Below are positions 48,279 through 58,561 of a DNA stretch of 64,000 bases, in pieces. The notes beneath the pieces were generated by a model. The model had not been told where the DNA came from and did not search any database. It saw nothing but the letters and a program-made list of their open reading frames with translations. The stretch spans positions 482,532-546,531 of the forward strand of contig NZ_CH672377.1 in assembly GCF_000153105.1 (NCBI RefSeq), written 5' to 3'. This DNA comes from Blastopirellula marina DSM 3645 (GTDB lineage: Bacteria > Planctomycetota > Planctomycetia > Pirellulales > Pirellulaceae). The stretch's first letter is position 1. Every line of letters begins with the position of its first letter. Position numbers and translations under genes: made by a program.

Positions 48279-49457
48279 CTAGCCGTGGATTCGGCGATGG
48301 ATCACTTCGGGATCGATCGGAATCACTTTGGTCGTCGCCGAGTAGTCGGCGGTCAACACGCTGCGATTCTTCTTTTGCTTCTTCAGTTCGTACTGAATAA
48401 CATAGGCGCCGATCTGCACGCCGCCGGTGGTGTAAACCGGGGGCCACAGTTCTTCTGGTCGGCTCGATAGCGTCTTGGCCAGCAACCGCGTGCCGCGTCC
48501 CGAATAGCCGCCGAGCGACATTTCGAGTCGCCCTTGCGATTCGTGATAGGCGTACAACACGTAAGCCGGTTCCCAGGTCGTTTCGTCCCACTTGGCGCAC
48601 TTCCACGATCCGTCGGCCGTTTCGTAGTAGAAGCCCGGCGTCTCCGGCGTTTCGGTCTTCGACAATCGCTTGCCGCCGCTGCACGACTCGGGATGCTCGA
48701 CGTTCTTCTCACGATGTCGCAGATAGATCGGCACGGCGCGATCGCTCGGCTTTTCGACTTCGTCTTGGCTGATATAAGGTTCGCAGTTGAAAATGCTGGC
48801 CATCGAGATCTCGACGACCGGGTTGCTGCGGATGCTGCCGAGACAAATCAACGCTTTGTCACCCTGGGCGGCGTGGAAGTTTTGATAAACTTCGTTGGCG
48901 CGAGCATGCACTTCTTCATCATCGGCTTGCCCCGGCGCCCAGACGAGCGTTTGGAACAAGTCTTCCGGCTGCGGAATCGGCGCGTCGAAAATCTGCTCGC
49001 CCATTTCGTTGAGCATCACCGGCTCGGGAATCGACGGTTCGTTGCGGTGATACTTGGCGGTCCCCCCCAGCGTCGAAATGCCGGTCAGCAGCTCACCCTG
49101 CAAAATTGTGTCAGACGCAACAACCCAAGCGCCTTCGGGCCAGTTTTCGTCCGCACGCACGCCCAAGCACATTTCGATGCGGCGGCGACGAGCCAACAAT
49201 TCCCAAAAGTTCTCAGGCTCCACCGAGAAGAGCGAGCCCGGCAGTTGCCCGGCGTCCGCATATCCATGCTTGATCAAAAAGTCGCACAACTGCGACAGAG
49301 CCGAGAGCGGTATATACTTCGCTTCGTTCTTCAACAGCGACGAAACCTGATGGCGATCGAGTCCCGTATAGTCGCAAATCGCTTTGATCGTTCCTGGCCG
49401 CTTTTTCGGGTCGGGAGAGTGATTCAGAATTTCCGCGAGACGAAAGGAGAATTTCAT
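48279..49457 (-). CDS. HTH protein with unknown C-terminal domain
   Basis: Protein of 392 residues. The N-terminal 65 residues form an XRE-like helix-turn-helix: AICDYTGLDRHQVSSLLKNE, then YIPLSALSQLCDFLIKHGYA. The large C-terminal part is of unknown fold but has regular features. It has a receptor-like segment (EGAWVVASDTILQGELLTGI), a likely alpha/beta core (ALICLGSIRSNPVVEISMAS), and a second half reminiscent of ligand-binding proteins (AYVLYAYHESQGRLEMSLGG, YTTGGVQIGAYVIQYELKKQ). It may be a one-component sensor. The start at 49457 has GGAG seven bases upstream; the TTG at 49463 is too close to it. The noncoding 130-bp repeat lies about 400 bases upstream. Confidence 0.78.
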   Translation of the reverse strand: MKFSFRLAEILNHSPDPKKRPGTIKAICDYTGLDRHQVSSLLKNEAKYIPLSALSQLCDFLIKHGYADAGQLPGSLFSVEPENFWELLARRRRIEMCLGVRADENWPEGAWVVASDTILQGELLTGISTLGGTAKYHRNEPSIPEPVMLNEMGEQIFDAPIPQPEDLFQTLVWAPGQADDEEVHARANEVYQNFHAAQGDKALICLGSIRSNPVVEISMASIFNCEPYISQDEVEKPSDRAVPIYLRHREKNVEHPESCSGGKRLSKTETPETPGFYYETADGSWKCAKWDETTWEPAYVLYAYHESQGRLEMSLGGYSGRGTRLLAKTLSSRPEELWPPVYTTGGVQIGAYVIQYELKKQKKNRSVLTADYSATTKVIPIDPEVIHRRIHG

Positions 49458-49871
49458 CGACAAGCTCCTGCAGATTGAAGGCGAACCATCGATTCGCCGT
49501 GGGTGAGCGATAGCCCCAGCTGGAAAAAAGGCTCACATACATAATGTGCATTACTCCGCCATTGAAATCAACGGTAGAAACACCGCCTTTGAGTTAAAGT
49601 GCAAAAAATTCACGCCAGGGCTCCGTACAATCGATTCACCCACATTAACCATTATGCCGTTATCTCATTACAACAAAGCAACTTACGCAATTTCATGACG
49701 ATTTACCGCAGGACTGCGGATAGTCGCTAATGTGCAACTGCTTCAACGAGGTAATTCACGCAAGCTGCGCAATGCCGTCATCTACTCCATCGGACCGAGA
49801 CCATGTCGCAAGCCGGAAAACCACGCGTCGACCGCTGTTTTCGCCGTGACGCAACGAGGACTGGACGGAAC
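49458..49871. other. AT-richer noncoding leader region of the HTH gene
   Basis: About 410 bases, noticeably AT-rich between 49600 and 49740. It contains no coding frame that I can support and is a likely promoter region for the HTH gene (transcribed to the left). I cannot assign -35/-10 boxes with confidence. Confidence 0.4.
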
Positions 49872-50165
49872 AAGGTTGGACCGGACCGCAACCATTTTTT
49901 CTGCAGCCCAGCCACCCAGTCCAATCGTAGCCCGAGTGCGCAAGCCGAGAGAATGCGCCTCCACTCCACAAATCCAAGACCCGATCGCCTCAGATCGGGC
50001 AAAGGTTGGACTGGACCGGACCGCTTTTTTTCTGCAGCCCAGCCACCCAGTCCAATCGTAGCCCGAGTGCGCAAGTCGAGCGAATGCGCCCCCACTCCAC
50101 AAAACCAAGACCCGATCGCCCCGGATCAGACCAAGGTTGGACCGGACCGATCGCATTTTTTTTGA
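49872..50165. repeat. 130-bp tandem repeat, about 2.25 copies
   Basis: Two full units (49872-50001 and 50002-50132) and a third partial one (50133-50165), each beginning AAGGTTGGAC(C/T)GGACCG. The full units are about 90 percent identical by eye. Each unit contains a T-run, then CTGCAGCCCAGCCACCCAG, and near its end the hairpin CCCGATC-GCCTCA-GATCGGG (perfect in unit 1). Periods of 130 and 131 bases are not multiples of three. The frames stay open on both strands only by repetition, so it is noncoding. Confidence 0.85.
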
Positions 50166-50393
50166 GGGCGTTCTCCATCGCGGTCGCCTGTCCCCGTTTG
50201 AACGGCGCATGCGAAAGCACCCTGCCCTGATTCCCATCCGGCCGGGTACTCTCCGAAAATCACCCGCGGCGAGCGTCGATTTCCGCATCGCCAAAAAGCT
50301 CGCGATTCTCTCACTACATTAGAACAAAAGACTGACACTTTTTCCATCCTAAAATTCCCACCGCTCCACCTCCCACCTTCGCCGAGGCGCACA

Positions 50394-50430
50394 AAAAAAC
50401 TGCCGCCCCCCACGGGACGGCAGTCGCTTT
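50394..50430 (-). terminator. intrinsic terminator of the secretion operon
   Basis: On the minus strand: stem ACTGCCG / CGGCAGT followed by seven T, downstream of the GspK-like gene. It ends the long minus-strand operon. Confidence 0.88.
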
Positions 50431-50457
50431 TGCTGGAATGAAACACGCAGTACGTCG

Positions 50458-53400
50458 CTAGTCGATCCGACGTTTCAACAGCACGGCGTCTTCCACGTTG
50501 TAATCTTCGCCCGGCTCGTAGCCGACCGGAATCGAACGATCAATCAAGTAGAACGAACGATTCCGCGTGATCTCGCCGGTATCGCTCCCTAGCTCTTGCC
50601 CCAACTGCCAACCATCCGGGTGCACCGAGCTAATCGTCGTCGGCTCCACCTCGAAATACCCGAGCGTGATCCAAACGGCGTAAACGTTGGACTGGGTCGT
50701 GGTGAGATTGCCTAACCGATGATACGGCATGTAAGTGAACATCGGGTTCTTACTCGTGGCCAGAGCCGCATTCGCTACGGTGAGGTCGAATAGAGGACTT
50801 TCCGTCAAGCTTGCCGCGGGAGAAATCACGCCATCGGATCGTAATGCCGTTCCTTCGACGGGACGAGATTTCATCGAATCAAGCGGAGCCAACTCTGCCG
50901 AGCTTGCCGAGCGGAACGGATTAGCGAAACGCGTCGGCAAACCGTTCGATGAAGTTGCGCCGCGGCGACTTTCTCGAATCTTGTCGAAATCAGGGAAGTT
51001 GTTGTCGAGACCGTTCTTCCATAGATCCTCATCAAACATCGCATCGTAAACGAGCTTGGACGGAACCGTGTTTAAATTTATTCGCCCAGGTTCGCGATAG
51101 CGTAGTCGACGGTTGAACGGCGGGCGATAACCGTCCGCCCATCCCGCTGCGGCAAAGGTAGAAGGGTTATACCACGACTTTGTATCAACAAACGGAGAAG
51201 GAACATCGACGAAGTCGAAAATCCTTGCAAACTGCGCTGACTGTTCAGTCGCAGCTGCAGTTCCAGCGAGAACGCTCTCGGTCTTTTTGCTATGGAAGAA
51301 GTTAAACAAATAGGGATACGGCGCCATCAACGCATCGGCGCTGTCACCGTTGGCGCCGTACGGCTCCGTAGCGGTCGAGCCATCGGATTGCGTGTTGCGA
51401 GCTAAGTCGTATTCAAACAATAACCGTTGCGGGGCCGAAGTAGGAACAAGCATCAGCTCGTACTTACTAATCAGCGGACGATTCGCCCATTGCAGCCATG
51501 AAAACGTTCGACTCGTATCCGTTGGATTAGACGAGTCATAGGGACTGCCGACAAAACGAGCCAAACCGCCCGCCGGACGCGGGTCTCCAAATTGCGCGTT
51601 CACATAGCCTAGCGTATTGGTTGAGGGATAATCGAAATACGCATCCGTCGCAGGCGCGGCAAGAGCGGAAGTTGCAGCCATTACGTTATTGGATGCAAAG
51701 GCCGATCCTTCACGATTACCACTGCGCCAAAGGTCGCCAGCATCGCCAACTCCAGTACCGGCTCCCCGCTCGCGGGCAAAGAATCGAATATCGGCCATTG
51801 AAGGGTCCGATGGCGCCGATGGATCAAACTCAGCCGGAGCTTTCATCGAGCCGGTTGGATCATCTTCGCCATTGTAAATCGTCAGATCGATCGTCTTCCA
51901 ATCGATCGTAATATAGGGATTCGTCGTTTTGTCGTGAGGCAACGTCGGATCCGCCAAACGCTGCACCAAGGCCGTCCGAAAATCGGTGATCGTTTGATCG
52001 CTCAAATCGGCGGCGCCTGTCACTTCTTCCACGGCGTCACCTAGATAGGTGTCGATATCCAAGTCCTTTGGCAAAGCGAACGTACCACCGGCCGGCGAAT
52101 TGCCCATATCGGTGTAGCCATCGACTGCCGTAAAGTTATCGAGCGTGATCGTCGGTTTGGGATAATATCCGTCAACGGTCGGATCGGTTGGCCGTGGAAA
52201 CGGTTCCGAGACGCTCATACCGATTAATTGCGCGGTTCCATTCCACTCGACTCCTCCTGTTCCCGTCAGGGTCGCAAGCGCAGGTTTAATATCGCCCGTC
52301 CTAGGCTCCAAAGCTTGGCAAATGATGCCCATGTTTTGCTGAATATCACTCGCCGGATACGGTTCATTCGCGGCCATCGCGGTAGAAAAAACCGAGGGAG
52401 CGCCGGCAGCCGGCGCAGTAAAGGAAAAGATCTGATCACCAGGCAAGTTGCCCGTGTGATCCGTACCATCCAATTTCGCAGGGTCCGGCTTAGAACTCAC
52501 AATGGTCGAAAGTCGTGGCCCGACAACGGCATAACGCCCTGGCGTCAGTTTCGTATTCGCAGCGTGCGTATTCGTGTAAATAGCGCCTTGCGTTAGTTCG
52601 TAATCTGGAAAACCGGTCGGATCGGCGATATTGGCCAACCAAACAATTCGTTCAATTTGCAGGTCGTCGGGAGGCAAAGCCGAAGTGCCGCCGATTGGGC
52701 CATAGAAACCTGGATCTTCATCCGTGTTCAACGGACGAAATCCGCCCGAACCATCCGGCACCATTTCCTTGGGTTGGAAATGGACCCCCTCAATATTGCG
52801 CGTCGCGGCAGGAGCACTGTAGCGAGGATCAGCCACATTCGCTAATTGGCGCGGCGTCATATCCCCGTCCACTTTATCTGCGTCCGTCGGTTTGGCGACA
52901 ACAATTCGCCAGACGGGATGATTCAAGCCGGATCCATCGGCGGGAGAAGTACGATTGAGATCCAACTGATAGTAGTCGTCCGTCAAGTCGCCGGTGGTGC
53001 CATTGTCGTTGACCGAATAGAGCTCTAACGGAAACGACTTGTTGTTGACATTCGCATTTCGCGGACAGAAAAGCTCTAGAAACAGCGAGCCTTGCGGCAT
53101 TCGATGCTGATCTAGCGTCATGTCTTCCGTTGATGGATCGTCGCGTTTATGCATGCCTGCATCATACGCCGTATCCATAGCGCGACGATCGTGAAACGCT
53201 TTTGACTCTGTCATCACCAGGTCAGGAGATTCACATCCCCAAACCACGCGTCGATCAGGATTCACCGCGGTAAACGGCGGCACAATGGTCGTAAGCTCAT
53301 TGGTGCCAATATCGCCGTCGACGCGCCAGCCGTTAAACGGCGTTGCGTCATATTCAAACGGCGTCATGATGCCGTCTTTGTCACGGAAATCAACGACATT

Positions 53401-56073
53401 GATCGCCCACTGGGCGATCCGGCGCACGGTCAGTTCGCGCTGTTGTTCGTCGGTCAACGCCAGCCCCGTATGATTGGGCGTAAAGTTCGGCAGTTTGTAT
53501 CGCATCCGGATATTGGTCGTGACGGCTGAATCATGCTCAAACGTCAGCAGCATCATCAGGCAGAACAAGTGACGCGCGTAAAGCTGACGCGAAGCGCGAT
53601 GTTGTTCACTTGACCCAATCGCGGCGCTCAAAATCGGATCGCCGTTCAGGTAATTCCCCACCGAGTCACTGCTAGCGCCTGGTCGAATCGCATCATAGGG
53701 CGCTGCATTGAAAGGCGCCGCCGTTCCCAGCACAAGACTCCGGCGCGATGCATTGACCGGCGTCAGATTTCCGCCCGGCGTGGTAAAATCGTTCGGCGTT
53801 TCCAGCAATCGATTCAAATCGAATGGTTCGCCGTGACGAATCTCAAATGGCAGAATCAACTCTAAAATATCATCGACCTCCTGCTTCGCCGTCTCTTGGG
53901 CAACGCCGTTGTCGACCATCTCCTTAATACAGCGAACCCGGGCGAGATCCAGAATCGTTGTGAAACTATTCAATTCGGTTCGCAAATCATCCGGCACCGG
54001 AGCCCGCGGCAATGCCGGCACATGCGTACTTTCGGTCGTCACCGAACGACGATGTTGAACGGAATCGAAAGTTGTGCTTGCACTTCTCAATCGATTGGAC
54101 GTGTCGCTGGCCAAATAGTTTGCATCCACGTCTCCTTCGCGAAGCAATTGCTCTAATTCCGAAGGCTCGAATTTTGAATCATTCGCATTGGATCGGATCA
54201 AGTTGTATTCGTAGGGATCGTCAACGACTTGATTGTCGTTCATCGTCGAAAAATCTTGACTGCCGTCGATGTCGACTGTCACCCACCGCGGTTGTCCGTT
54301 CTGGTCGATATACATGCGTGAGCGACCCTGGTAGTCCGCCGGTTCTCCGTAGGCGCCTGTCGCACGATTGGTGAAAATATTTCCTGGTCGACCAATCGAC
54401 CCCAAACGACTCAAGGGATCGTTGACATTCATCTGACCAGGCATGACGTCGCTTGCCGTATTCGAGCCGTAACGGGCCGTTAGAATCGACAGGTATTCGT
54501 TCGTGTTGGCAAAGAAATCACGCAGATTCACATCTGCCGGACCATATCCCTGACCGATCGGCAATTGAATCGTGCCGCCGCTGGCGTTATAGGCATTGTG
54601 ATCGCTAAGCAAATCAGCAACGTTTGCCACCGGCGGTGACGTCGATTGATCGAAGTGGGCGTATCCGCCATGCGCATTCATATTCAGCAAACCATCCATG
54701 TCGCGGACATAGATCGCCGCCAACGCTTTGTAACGACGCCCATGGGGTCCCGTCTTCACCGGCAAGCCTGGATCGATCCAAATGCTTTCGGCGACACCAT
54801 CGCGATCATTGTCGACATCGTAGAAAGGCCCCGTGGTCTCGCTAGCCTCACGAAAGTCGCGAAATACCGGCGACTCATTGGCGAATTCTGGCCGGAAGAT
54901 AATCCGGCGTCGAATCGCGGCGATCATACGAAGCTCGTCAAGCTTCGCTTCATCACCAGCAAAACCTGCCGGATCATCCGTAGTCCCTAGCTGCCAATCT
55001 GGACCATAAGGTTGACGGAATACTTTGATGCGATCTTCCGCCATGACGATCGAGGTATCGGTAAACGTAGGAAAGTCCGCAGTATTATTGACGATCTGAT
55101 CGAACCAGTACTTCGCCAGACTTGGCCGATGGAACGAGGGAATGATGTCGTTCGGATTGACTGGAATCGTACCGGTGGGAATATACGACAGGGCCATATT
55201 TTGCAGGTCAGGCGCATCGTAGGATTCGTCAGCGCCACCTTGCGTTACTAGATAGCTGCCCACCATACCGCTCGGTGCATATCGGTTAAAACGGGGCGCG
55301 AGCGCCACCGGCATGTCGATGCTAATACTGCCAATCGTTATCGTCTCGGTCAAATCTAGCTGCGACGCCGCTGGTCCTGTGACCGGCCGATATCCAAACC
55401 CCGTTCCGTCGAACGGCTTGTCATTAATGACAAATTCGTCACCTACCGCTGGCGCCGAAAGCTTTTCAACACCATCGGTAATTGCGTCGAACACCAGCGC
55501 ACGTTGCGTCGAATCGCTGATCGTGCCTGAACCGCCTGCGACCAGCCCCGGATCGTACGATAAGATCCGCGTACTTTTGCCTTTGTTCGCTCCGCTAATA
55601 AACGTAAGCACGTTGCCAGAGTAATAGTCCTTGTTGAAATAGCTATACCCGGCTGTCGCCGTATCGTTGACAGTCGTCGTCGAATCGGTCGGATTGTTCA
55701 ACGAAGCAAGGCGGAAATTGGTGACAATCAGTTGTTGGCCTGAATTCGCAGCATAGCCGTTCATTCCAACTTTGGTATTCGAAGCGATTATCTCGCCGCG
55801 GATCGAGCGACCATACATGTCGGTCAGAAGGGCATGCGCTTTCAGGTCGCTATTGCTGCCGATTCGTACATCGCGGACCAGGTCCAACATCACCGAGTCG
55901 GCGTCTTGTTGCGGCATGTCTGCGACAACGGGATTGTTACGTCCGGCCGTGGCCGCTCGGTTGAATTGTCCGGCCGTCACGACAAACGTGACGCCAACCA
56001 ATGCGAACAGTACGAGCACGCTAAGGACGACGAGCAAGATAGCCCCGCGCCGGGGCGTATGCTTCCGATTCAT
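50458..56073 (-). CDS. giant GspK-like minor pseudopilin
   Basis: Last gene of the secretion operon, 1871 residues, against roughly 300-350 for a normal GspK. The N-terminus PRRGAILLVVLSVLVLFALVG is a prepilin-type helix with Gly before the cleavage site. GspK/PilX-like hallmarks recur in the exported part (MDGLLNMNAHGGYAHFD and PGRINLNTVPSKLVYDAMFDE). Long Asp/Thr/Pro-rich stretches suggest several beta-rich inserted domains. The start at 56073 has AAGG upstream. A longer frame to 56118 would spoil the leader. A surface-reaching tip or adhesin-like pseudopilin is one inference. The gene may also be a fusion. Confidence 0.82.
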   Translation of the reverse strand: MNRKHTPRRGAILLVVLSVLVLFALVGVTFVVTAGQFNRAATAGRNNPVVADMPQQDADSVMLDLVRDVRIGSNSDLKAHALLTDMYGRSIRGEIIASNTKVGMNGYAANSGQQLIVTNFRLASLNNPTDSTTTVNDTATAGYSYFNKDYYSGNVLTFISGANKGKSTRILSYDPGLVAGGSGTISDSTQRALVFDAITDGVEKLSAPAVGDEFVINDKPFDGTGFGYRPVTGPAASQLDLTETITIGSISIDMPVALAPRFNRYAPSGMVGSYLVTQGGADESYDAPDLQNMALSYIPTGTIPVNPNDIIPSFHRPSLAKYWFDQIVNNTADFPTFTDTSIVMAEDRIKVFRQPYGPDWQLGTTDDPAGFAGDEAKLDELRMIAAIRRRIIFRPEFANESPVFRDFREASETTGPFYDVDNDRDGVAESIWIDPGLPVKTGPHGRRYKALAAIYVRDMDGLLNMNAHGGYAHFDQSTSPPVANVADLLSDHNAYNASGGTIQLPIGQGYGPADVNLRDFFANTNEYLSILTARYGSNTASDVMPGQMNVNDPLSRLGSIGRPGNIFTNRATGAYGEPADYQGRSRMYIDQNGQPRWVTVDIDGSQDFSTMNDNQVVDDPYEYNLIRSNANDSKFEPSELEQLLREGDVDANYLASDTSNRLRSASTTFDSVQHRRSVTTESTHVPALPRAPVPDDLRTELNSFTTILDLARVRCIKEMVDNGVAQETAKQEVDDILELILPFEIRHGEPFDLNRLLETPNDFTTPGGNLTPVNASRRSLVLGTAAPFNAAPYDAIRPGASSDSVGNYLNGDPILSAAIGSSEQHRASRQLYARHLFCLMMLLTFEHDSAVTTNIRMRYKLPNFTPNHTGLALTDEQQRELTVRRIAQWAINVVDFRDKDGIMTPFEYDATPFNGWRVDGDIGTNELTTIVPPFTAVNPDRRVVWGCESPDLVMTESKAFHDRRAMDTAYDAGMHKRDDPSTEDMTLDQHRMPQGSLFLELFCPRNANVNNKSFPLELYSVNDNGTTGDLTDDYYQLDLNRTSPADGSGLNHPVWRIVVAKPTDADKVDGDMTPRQLANVADPRYSAPAATRNIEGVHFQPKEMVPDGSGGFRPLNTDEDPGFYGPIGGTSALPPDDLQIERIVWLANIADPTGFPDYELTQGAIYTNTHAANTKLTPGRYAVVGPRLSTIVSSKPDPAKLDGTDHTGNLPGDQIFSFTAPAAGAPSVFSTAMAANEPYPASDIQQNMGIICQALEPRTGDIKPALATLTGTGGVEWNGTAQLIGMSVSEPFPRPTDPTVDGYYPKPTITLDNFTAVDGYTDMGNSPAGGTFALPKDLDIDTYLGDAVEEVTGAADLSDQTITDFRTALVQRLADPTLPHDKTTNPYITIDWKTIDLTIYNGEDDPTGSMKAPAEFDPSAPSDPSMADIRFFARERGAGTGVGDAGDLWRSGNREGSAFASNNVMAATSALAAPATDAYFDYPSTNTLGYVNAQFGDPRPAGGLARFVGSPYDSSNPTDTSRTFSWLQWANRPLISKYELMLVPTSAPQRLLFEYDLARNTQSDGSTATEPYGANGDSADALMAPYPYLFNFFHSKKTESVLAGTAAATEQSAQFARIFDFVDVPSPFVDTKSWYNPSTFAAAGWADGYRPPFNRRLRYREPGRINLNTVPSKLVYDAMFDEDLWKNGLDNNFPDFDKIRESRRGATSSNGLPTRFANPFRSASSAELAPLDSMKSRPVEGTALRSDGVISPAASLTESPLFDLTVANAALATSKNPMFTYMPYHRLGNLTTTQSNVYAVWITLGYFEVEPTTISSVHPDGWQLGQELGSDTGEITRNRSFYLIDRSIPVGYEPGEDYNVEDAVLLKRRID

Positions 56074-56207
56074 GGGTATTGCCTTTTTGCTTTCGCATGA
56101 CGACGCCAGCCCCCGCAAAGCGTCGCCGTTATTTCGTCAAACCGCCGTAAGTCGGCCGCTTGAATTGCTGGTAAGAGTAGTCTTCAGGAAAAGTAAATCG
56201 TGAGTGT

Positions 56208-57383
56208 TTAAGGGGTCCAAGGAGAGCCCGTCTCCAAGCGGACCTTTCGTTCGTAAACGCCGATTACGTCTTCGACGTAGATGGCCTGGGTGGGAGGGTC
56301 CGTCGCGTTCCAATCAGGCCCGCTGATTGTTAAACGTCGAAAGGGAGTCCCCGAAGCATCGATTTCATCCATTGCAATGATCCGATACCATTTGAAAACA
56401 TCGCCCCAGTAATACGAGTCGCCGGAAACAGTTCTCGTAATACGTGTGGACAGGCAAATCCAGTCGCCCGTTCTCATGTCGAGCTCCGCCTCTGTACCAC
56501 TTACTTCGACTTCGCCCGACGCGCCTCCGCCGCTGATAAACGAAGCGCCGTCAACTCCTAGTACGCGTTCGTTCAGTGACGTAGCGATATCGGCACTGCC
56601 GGGAATATCGCCTTGGCGATTCTGGAAGATAATTGTCGACATCGTGTATTGATCGGTCGGTAACTGAGATGCGTCAGTCGCCGCACTGAACGGAGGAGTC
56701 AAGCCGCCGCTCGTCGTATTGACCGGCACGCTGGCAAACTCCGGAACCAGCATGATCGCCCAACTATAGGTCCCTTGCGACTGACGGCGAATGGCCGTCC
56801 CGCCGCGTGTGAAGAACTTCTGCAATAGCGGGTCTTCGCGATCCTTGGGACGCTCATAACCGCCGGCGGTTCCTACCCCGTAGTCATCGTCAGAAACGAA
56901 CGCGCGTTCGCCGCGACGGCCGATGATATTCAAACGCTGCTGGGCGTCGGTAATCACCGAGACATCCGGATAACTTCCCAGAGACAAGCGACGCATTTTC
57001 GGCGTCGCCGTCGCGGCATAGGGAAAACCTTGACGCTCGGTAGCGCCGTCAATAAAAAACATCGGGTCAATCAAGTACGCCTGACGCACAGGCAAGGCCG
57101 AGGGAGAGATTCGAATGGTCGATTTATCATTGGGCGTTGGGTCCAGCGGATCGAGCCAAGCGTCCGGGTTCATCATGCCGTAGACCTTCGCTTCGCGCTG
57201 GACGCGGCGGCCGATGCTGGCGACGCGATCGCTGCGGGTTCCCCGTTCGGCCAGATGGCTGCCGAGCGGAATCAGCGAGATCAGGCCGAGGATCCCCAGC
57301 ATCACGACCATCGTCGACATCAACACTTCGACCAGCGTGATGCCGCGCGGGCGATTTCGAGTTGGTTGCATGGTTATCATCAT
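56208..57383 (-). CDS. large pseudopilin (GspI/PilV-like)
   Basis: Prepilin-like protein of 391 residues. After the basic leader (MMITMQPTRNRPRG) comes the processing site and helix ITLVEVLMSTMVVMLGILGL, with Glu5 present. The exported domain is about three times larger than a classical minor pseudopilin and has segments such as IGRRGERAFVSDDDYGVGTA and ELDMRTGDWICLSTRITRTV. The start at 57383 is the first Met of the short leader; the frame is open further upstream to 57545 inside the previous gene. Its stop lies 135 bases before the GspK-like gene. Confidence 0.82.
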   Translation of the reverse strand: MMITMQPTRNRPRGITLVEVLMSTMVVMLGILGLISLIPLGSHLAERGTRSDRVASIGRRVQREAKVYGMMNPDAWLDPLDPTPNDKSTIRISPSALPVRQAYLIDPMFFIDGATERQGFPYAATATPKMRRLSLGSYPDVSVITDAQQRLNIIGRRGERAFVSDDDYGVGTAGGYERPKDREDPLLQKFFTRGGTAIRRQSQGTYSWAIMLVPEFASVPVNTTSGGLTPPFSAATDASQLPTDQYTMSTIIFQNRQGDIPGSADIATSLNERVLGVDGASFISGGGASGEVEVSGTEAELDMRTGDWICLSTRITRTVSGDSYYWGDVFKWYRIIAMDEIDASGTPFRRLTISGPDWNATDPPTQAIYVEDVIGVYERKVRLETGSPWTP

Positions 57384-57403
57384 TACGTCACGTTTGATTT
57401 CGG

Positions 57404-58561
57404 TTATCGGCCCGAGATGTTCTGAGCCTGCTTGGCGAAGCGGCGCGCCGACGCAATCGCGTCTGGCGCCGATCCGACCGAGGTGCTGACTGCCCCGTTG
57501 TTGGTGGTCGCGATGTTGCCCGTCAGTCGATTGATCGATACCCACATCGCCTCTGGATCGGCGATATTGCTGCCGTCAGCGGTGGGCGCCGTGAACAACG
57601 ATAGAACGTTCGCCGGATTCGTCAAAGGAAGCCCAAGATCCGTCACTGCGATCACCTTTTCATAACGCCCAATCAGCAAGTTGATATTGCCCACCGGCAG
57701 CGTCGCGGAAGCGGTCACGGCGGTAGCCGAAGTGCCCGATTGCCAATAGTAAGCGTCGACGCCCCCTTTAGGGCCGAACATGATCTTGGGGTATTCCTCG
57801 GTCGTGGGCGTGCCGGCAAACGCTTGCGAAGCGATCCCCGTCGAATTGGTCCCATACCCGGTCGTCCCTAAACCCGAGAACGCCAAGTCGATGCAAATGC
57901 CGGTCGGCATCTGCAGCGGCGTGACGCTGTTGCGCTGCGGTTGACGGTAGATTTTGAAAGGGGAAGTAATGGTTCCGGATGCGTACCATGGAAATGGGGA
58001 TGGCTGATCAATATCCCACTCCACGCTGACCAATCGATATCCGTTCGTCGATATCGTCGGATTTACGGCGGTGACACGATACGGCTGATTTTGGTAACTA
58101 AAAAAAACAACGTCCCCCGGCTGAACAAAATCTGGATCGAGCAGCAATGTCGAATCGATCGGATGCAATGGCGGCATCCCCCCAGCTTGCACCTTGAACG
58201 CCAACGAAGCGGAGTTGGTTCCCATGGATCGGATTTCTACCGTCGATGCAGTAAAGTCGCCCGCATAGGGAGGCGGCGTTTCGACCATGAACAACGTGAG
58301 CCCGGCTTGCGGTTCGTTCGGACGATTGTTAACGATCTCGACGCCGACCGAACGGCCGAGCTCCAGCGCTCGCGTGCGAGCGCCGGCGATAAACGCGTTC
58401 ACCTGACGCGCCGCTTCGCGTTGCTTTTTACCGCGAGCGCCGGTCCGCGCCGCGGTTGCGGCGATGCCGAGCAAGATCGACAACAGCGTCACCACGACCA
58501 ACAGTTCGACCAAGGTCACGCCGCGGCGGTTTTGTTCCGATTTGTATGACTGTCCACTCAT
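57404..58561 (-). CDS. large pseudopilin (GspH-like)
   Basis: Prepilin-like protein of 385 residues: RRGVTLVELLVVVTLLSILLG with the conserved Gly, Glu5 and following helix. The GspH-type segment AFIAGARTRALELGRSVGVE comes soon after, which is typical of GspH/FimT. The rest is a beta-rich exported domain (EIVNNRPNEPQAGLTLFMVE, DVVFFSYQNQPYRVTAVNP). The start overlaps the stop of the upstream pseudopilin by four bases (ATGA). Confidence 0.85.
   Translation of the reverse strand: MSGQSYKSEQNRRGVTLVELLVVVTLLSILLGIAATAARTGARGKKQREAARQVNAFIAGARTRALELGRSVGVEIVNNRPNEPQAGLTLFMVETPPPYAGDFTASTVEIRSMGTNSASLAFKVQAGGMPPLHPIDSTLLLDPDFVQPGDVVFFSYQNQPYRVTAVNPTISTNGYRLVSVEWDIDQPSPFPWYASGTITSPFKIYRQPQRNSVTPLQMPTGICIDLAFSGLGTTGYGTNSTGIASQAFAGTPTTEEYPKIMFGPKGGVDAYYWQSGTSATAVTASATLPVGNINLLIGRYEKVIAVTDLGLPLTNPANVLSLFTAPTADGSNIADPEAMWVSINRLTGNIATTNNGAVSTSVGSAPDAIASARRFAKQAQNISGR

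Noticed and set aside
49872-50165. CRISPR array
   Set aside because: The units are 130 bases with no short repeats separated by unique spacers, and no cas genes are present.
49756-50294. Several open frames within the 130-bp repeat on both strands
   Set aside because: They are open in every frame through repetition, the period is not a multiple of three, and no ribosome-binding site or family is seen.
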